Assembly: GCA_035771175.1 (NCBI GenBank)
Contig: CM069610.1
Location: forward strand, 20,922,501 to 20,986,500
Length of the DNA: 64,000 bases
Direction of reading: 5' to 3'
Source: Paratinospora sagittata
Lineage: Eukaryota > Streptophyta > Magnoliopsida > Ranunculales > Menispermaceae
In this document: positions 62,302 through 64,000 of the stretch, piece after piece
Layout of the letters: the number at the start of each line of letters is the position of its first letter
How positions within the stretch are numbered: the first letter of the stretch is position 1
Made by a program: the position numbers and the translations under genes
The notes under the pieces: model-generated
The model's database searches: none
The model's input: the letters and a program-made list of their open reading frames with translations, nothing else
Told to the model about the DNA's origin: nothing

Positions 62302-64000
62302 AAGAATTCACCGAATCAACCTAGGCTTGGTGTCCTTCTCAAACAAGTAACGAATAGCCGCATGATCGGTATACACAATGACCTTGGAGCCAATGATATA
62401 AGATCGAAACTTGTCGCATGAAAATACAACCGCTAATAATTCTTTCTCGGTCGTAGTGTAATTCTGTTGGGCTCCATCTTAAGTACGACTAGCATAGTAG
62501 ATAGCCCGAAACATCTTTTCTTTCCGTTGGCCTAACACTGCCCTAATAGCAAAGTCGCTAGCATCGCACATAATTTCAAATGGTTCTTTCCAATCCGGTA
62601 CAATCATGATGGGGGCCGAGATCAATGTCTTCTTTATCAACTCAAAGGCCTCCACACAAGGATCATCAAAAGCAAACGATGCATCTTTCTCAAGCAAGTT
62701 GCAAAGGGGCTTAGCAATTTTCGAGAAGTCTTTAATAAACCGCCGATAAAAACCGGCATGCCCCAAGAAACTACGGATGCCTTTCACATTCTTAGGATGA
62801 GGAAGCTTCTCAATAGCCACTATCTTTGCTCGATCCACCTCAAGACTCTTGGAAGAAACCCTATGGCCTAGCACTATGCCTTCTTGTACCATGAAATGAC
62901 ACTTTTCCCAATCTCGCACTAAGTTGGTTTCTTCACATCTTTGAAGCACAAGAGATAGATTATGAAGGCAATGGTCAAATGAAGACTGAAAAATCATCAA
63001 TAAATACCTCCATTCTCTCCTCAATCATATCAGCAAAAAAGGCCATCATACACCGTTGAAAAGTCGCCGGTGCATTGCATAAACCAAATGGCATTCTTCG
63101 AAAAGCAAATGTGACATACGGGCAAGTGAAAGTCGTCTTCTCTTGGTCCTCCGGTGCAATGGCTACTTGATTATAGTCCGAATAACCGTCTGAGAAGCAT
63201 TAGTATTCAAAACCCGCCAATTTATGCAACATTTGATCAATGAAAGGAAGGGGAAAATGATCCTTCCTTGTGGCCTTATTCAACTTCCTATAATCTATGC
63301 AAACATGCCATCCCGTGACTGTTCTTGTTGAAATCAACTCATTATTTTCATTCTTGACCACCGTCATCCCACCTTTCTTGGGCACAACTTGTACCGGACT
63401 CACCCAAGGACTATCGAAAATGGCATATATGAAACCGGCTTTTAACCACTTCAATACTTCACCTCATTGCTGGATTAAGCCTTCGTTGATGTTCAATGGA
63501 CGGCTTATAGGAGTTCTCCATTAAGATCTTATGCATGCAAAATGAGGGGCTTATACCCTTGATATCTGAAATAGACCATCCCAACGTTGATTTGTGTTCT
63601 CTTAGAATTCTCAATTACTTCTCTTCCTCAACACAAGACAAGGCTGAAGATATGATGACCGGGTAGGTAGATTTTTCACCCAAAAAGGCATATTGAAGGT
63701 GATCGGGAAGAGGTTTCAACTCCAGTGTTGGTTCATCCACTTTACTTGGTGTAGTTTCTTCTAACTCATCCACGTTTGCTTGTGAATAATCAACCGGTGG
63801 TGTTTCAAGAGCAAAAACATATTGCTTAAGTTCTTCATTCTCGCCCACATCTATACTAACTGGGTTGACAAGACAACTTTCTAATGCATCCTCTAATATA
63901 GTCGTCTCATGAATTCCTGTCACACATTCTTCAACTATTTCTACTACATCTATCCGATGGCATGTACTCTCCTCTGCTGGAAATTTGAGTCTTGTAGATG
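62302..64000 (-). pseudogene. Athila-type protease-linker, RT and RNase H, runs off the window
   Basis: From the right edge: a linker (63923-63615), RT start (WVSPVQVVPKKGGMTVV, CIDYRKLNKATRKDHFPLPF; 63454-63200), catalytic box reading VFIDDFS near 63000, thumb (IRSFLGHAGFYRRFIKDFSK, about 62785) and RNase H (MCDASDFAIRAVLGQ, about 62570). Stops at about 63612, 63470, 63197 and 62478 and a frameshift near 63010 break it. The 5' part of the element and its other LTR are outside the window. Confidence 0.85.

Overview
This is nuclear DNA of a flowering plant, probably a eudicot with a large, repeat-rich genome. It is AT-rich, the one host gene has GT-AG introns, and most of the rest is plant retrotransposon and MITE debris. 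I see no tRNA, rRNA or CRISPR array and nothing bacterial or organellar. The species cannot be named from the sequence alone.

The only host gene I can support is an MSI1-type WD40 histone-binding protein (CAF-1/PRC2 subunit family) on the + strand. Its promoter and 5'UTR lie at about 26790-27027 and five coding exons run from 27028 to 41999. They encode 348 codons plus two bases. The last exon or exons (about 75 residues by family length) are not found before 64000. The exons are intact, but intron 1 is 11.8 kb and intron 5 is at least 22 kb, both packed with transposons, unless the gene is broken.

Left part (1-26300): nested LTR retrotransposons. A decayed Ty3/gypsy chromovirus-like element (2839-5745, +) abuts the 5' end of another gypsy element on the minus strand (gag about 5746-6047, primer site, 2.4-kb LTR to 8595). 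A gag fragment (9696-10354) and a pol with chromodomain (18835-21190) are the two ends of Tekay-like chromovirus sequence. Between them lie an LTR start at 10355, a solo LTR (13141-16063, 5-bp duplication CAATT) sitting inside an inverted sibling LTR (11951-13140 plus 16064-17613), and an unclassified stretch with about ten small GAGGGCGCT/AGCGTCCTG hairpins. Downstream of the chromodomain is an extra serine/proline-rich ORF immediately after a splice-acceptor-like site, then a 3' LTR (22157-23314). A solo Athila-type LTR (23363-24913) follows, then a second cluster of the AGCGTCCTG motif (25583-25875).

Intron 1 holds a Harbinger-type MITE, a Ty1/copia element whose gag is interrupted by an oppositely oriented LTR unit, a Mutator-type MITE, and RTE-LINE and SINE fragments. 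Intron 5 and beyond holds RTE-LINE pieces, a small solo LTR, two SINE-like copies, a tandem duplication in which one copy received two MITEs, a solo Athila-type LTR, a 5'-truncated L1-type LINE with a 17-bp target duplication, and at the right edge a minus-strand Athila-type element (LTR about 57805-59204, pol 60862 to the window end).

All transposon reading frames show stops or frameshifts and are called pseudogenes. The most unusual items are the paired-motif hairpin array, the spliced-looking extra ORF of the chromovirus, the inverted LTR inside the copia gag, and the duplicated intron block that serves as an internal empty-site control.
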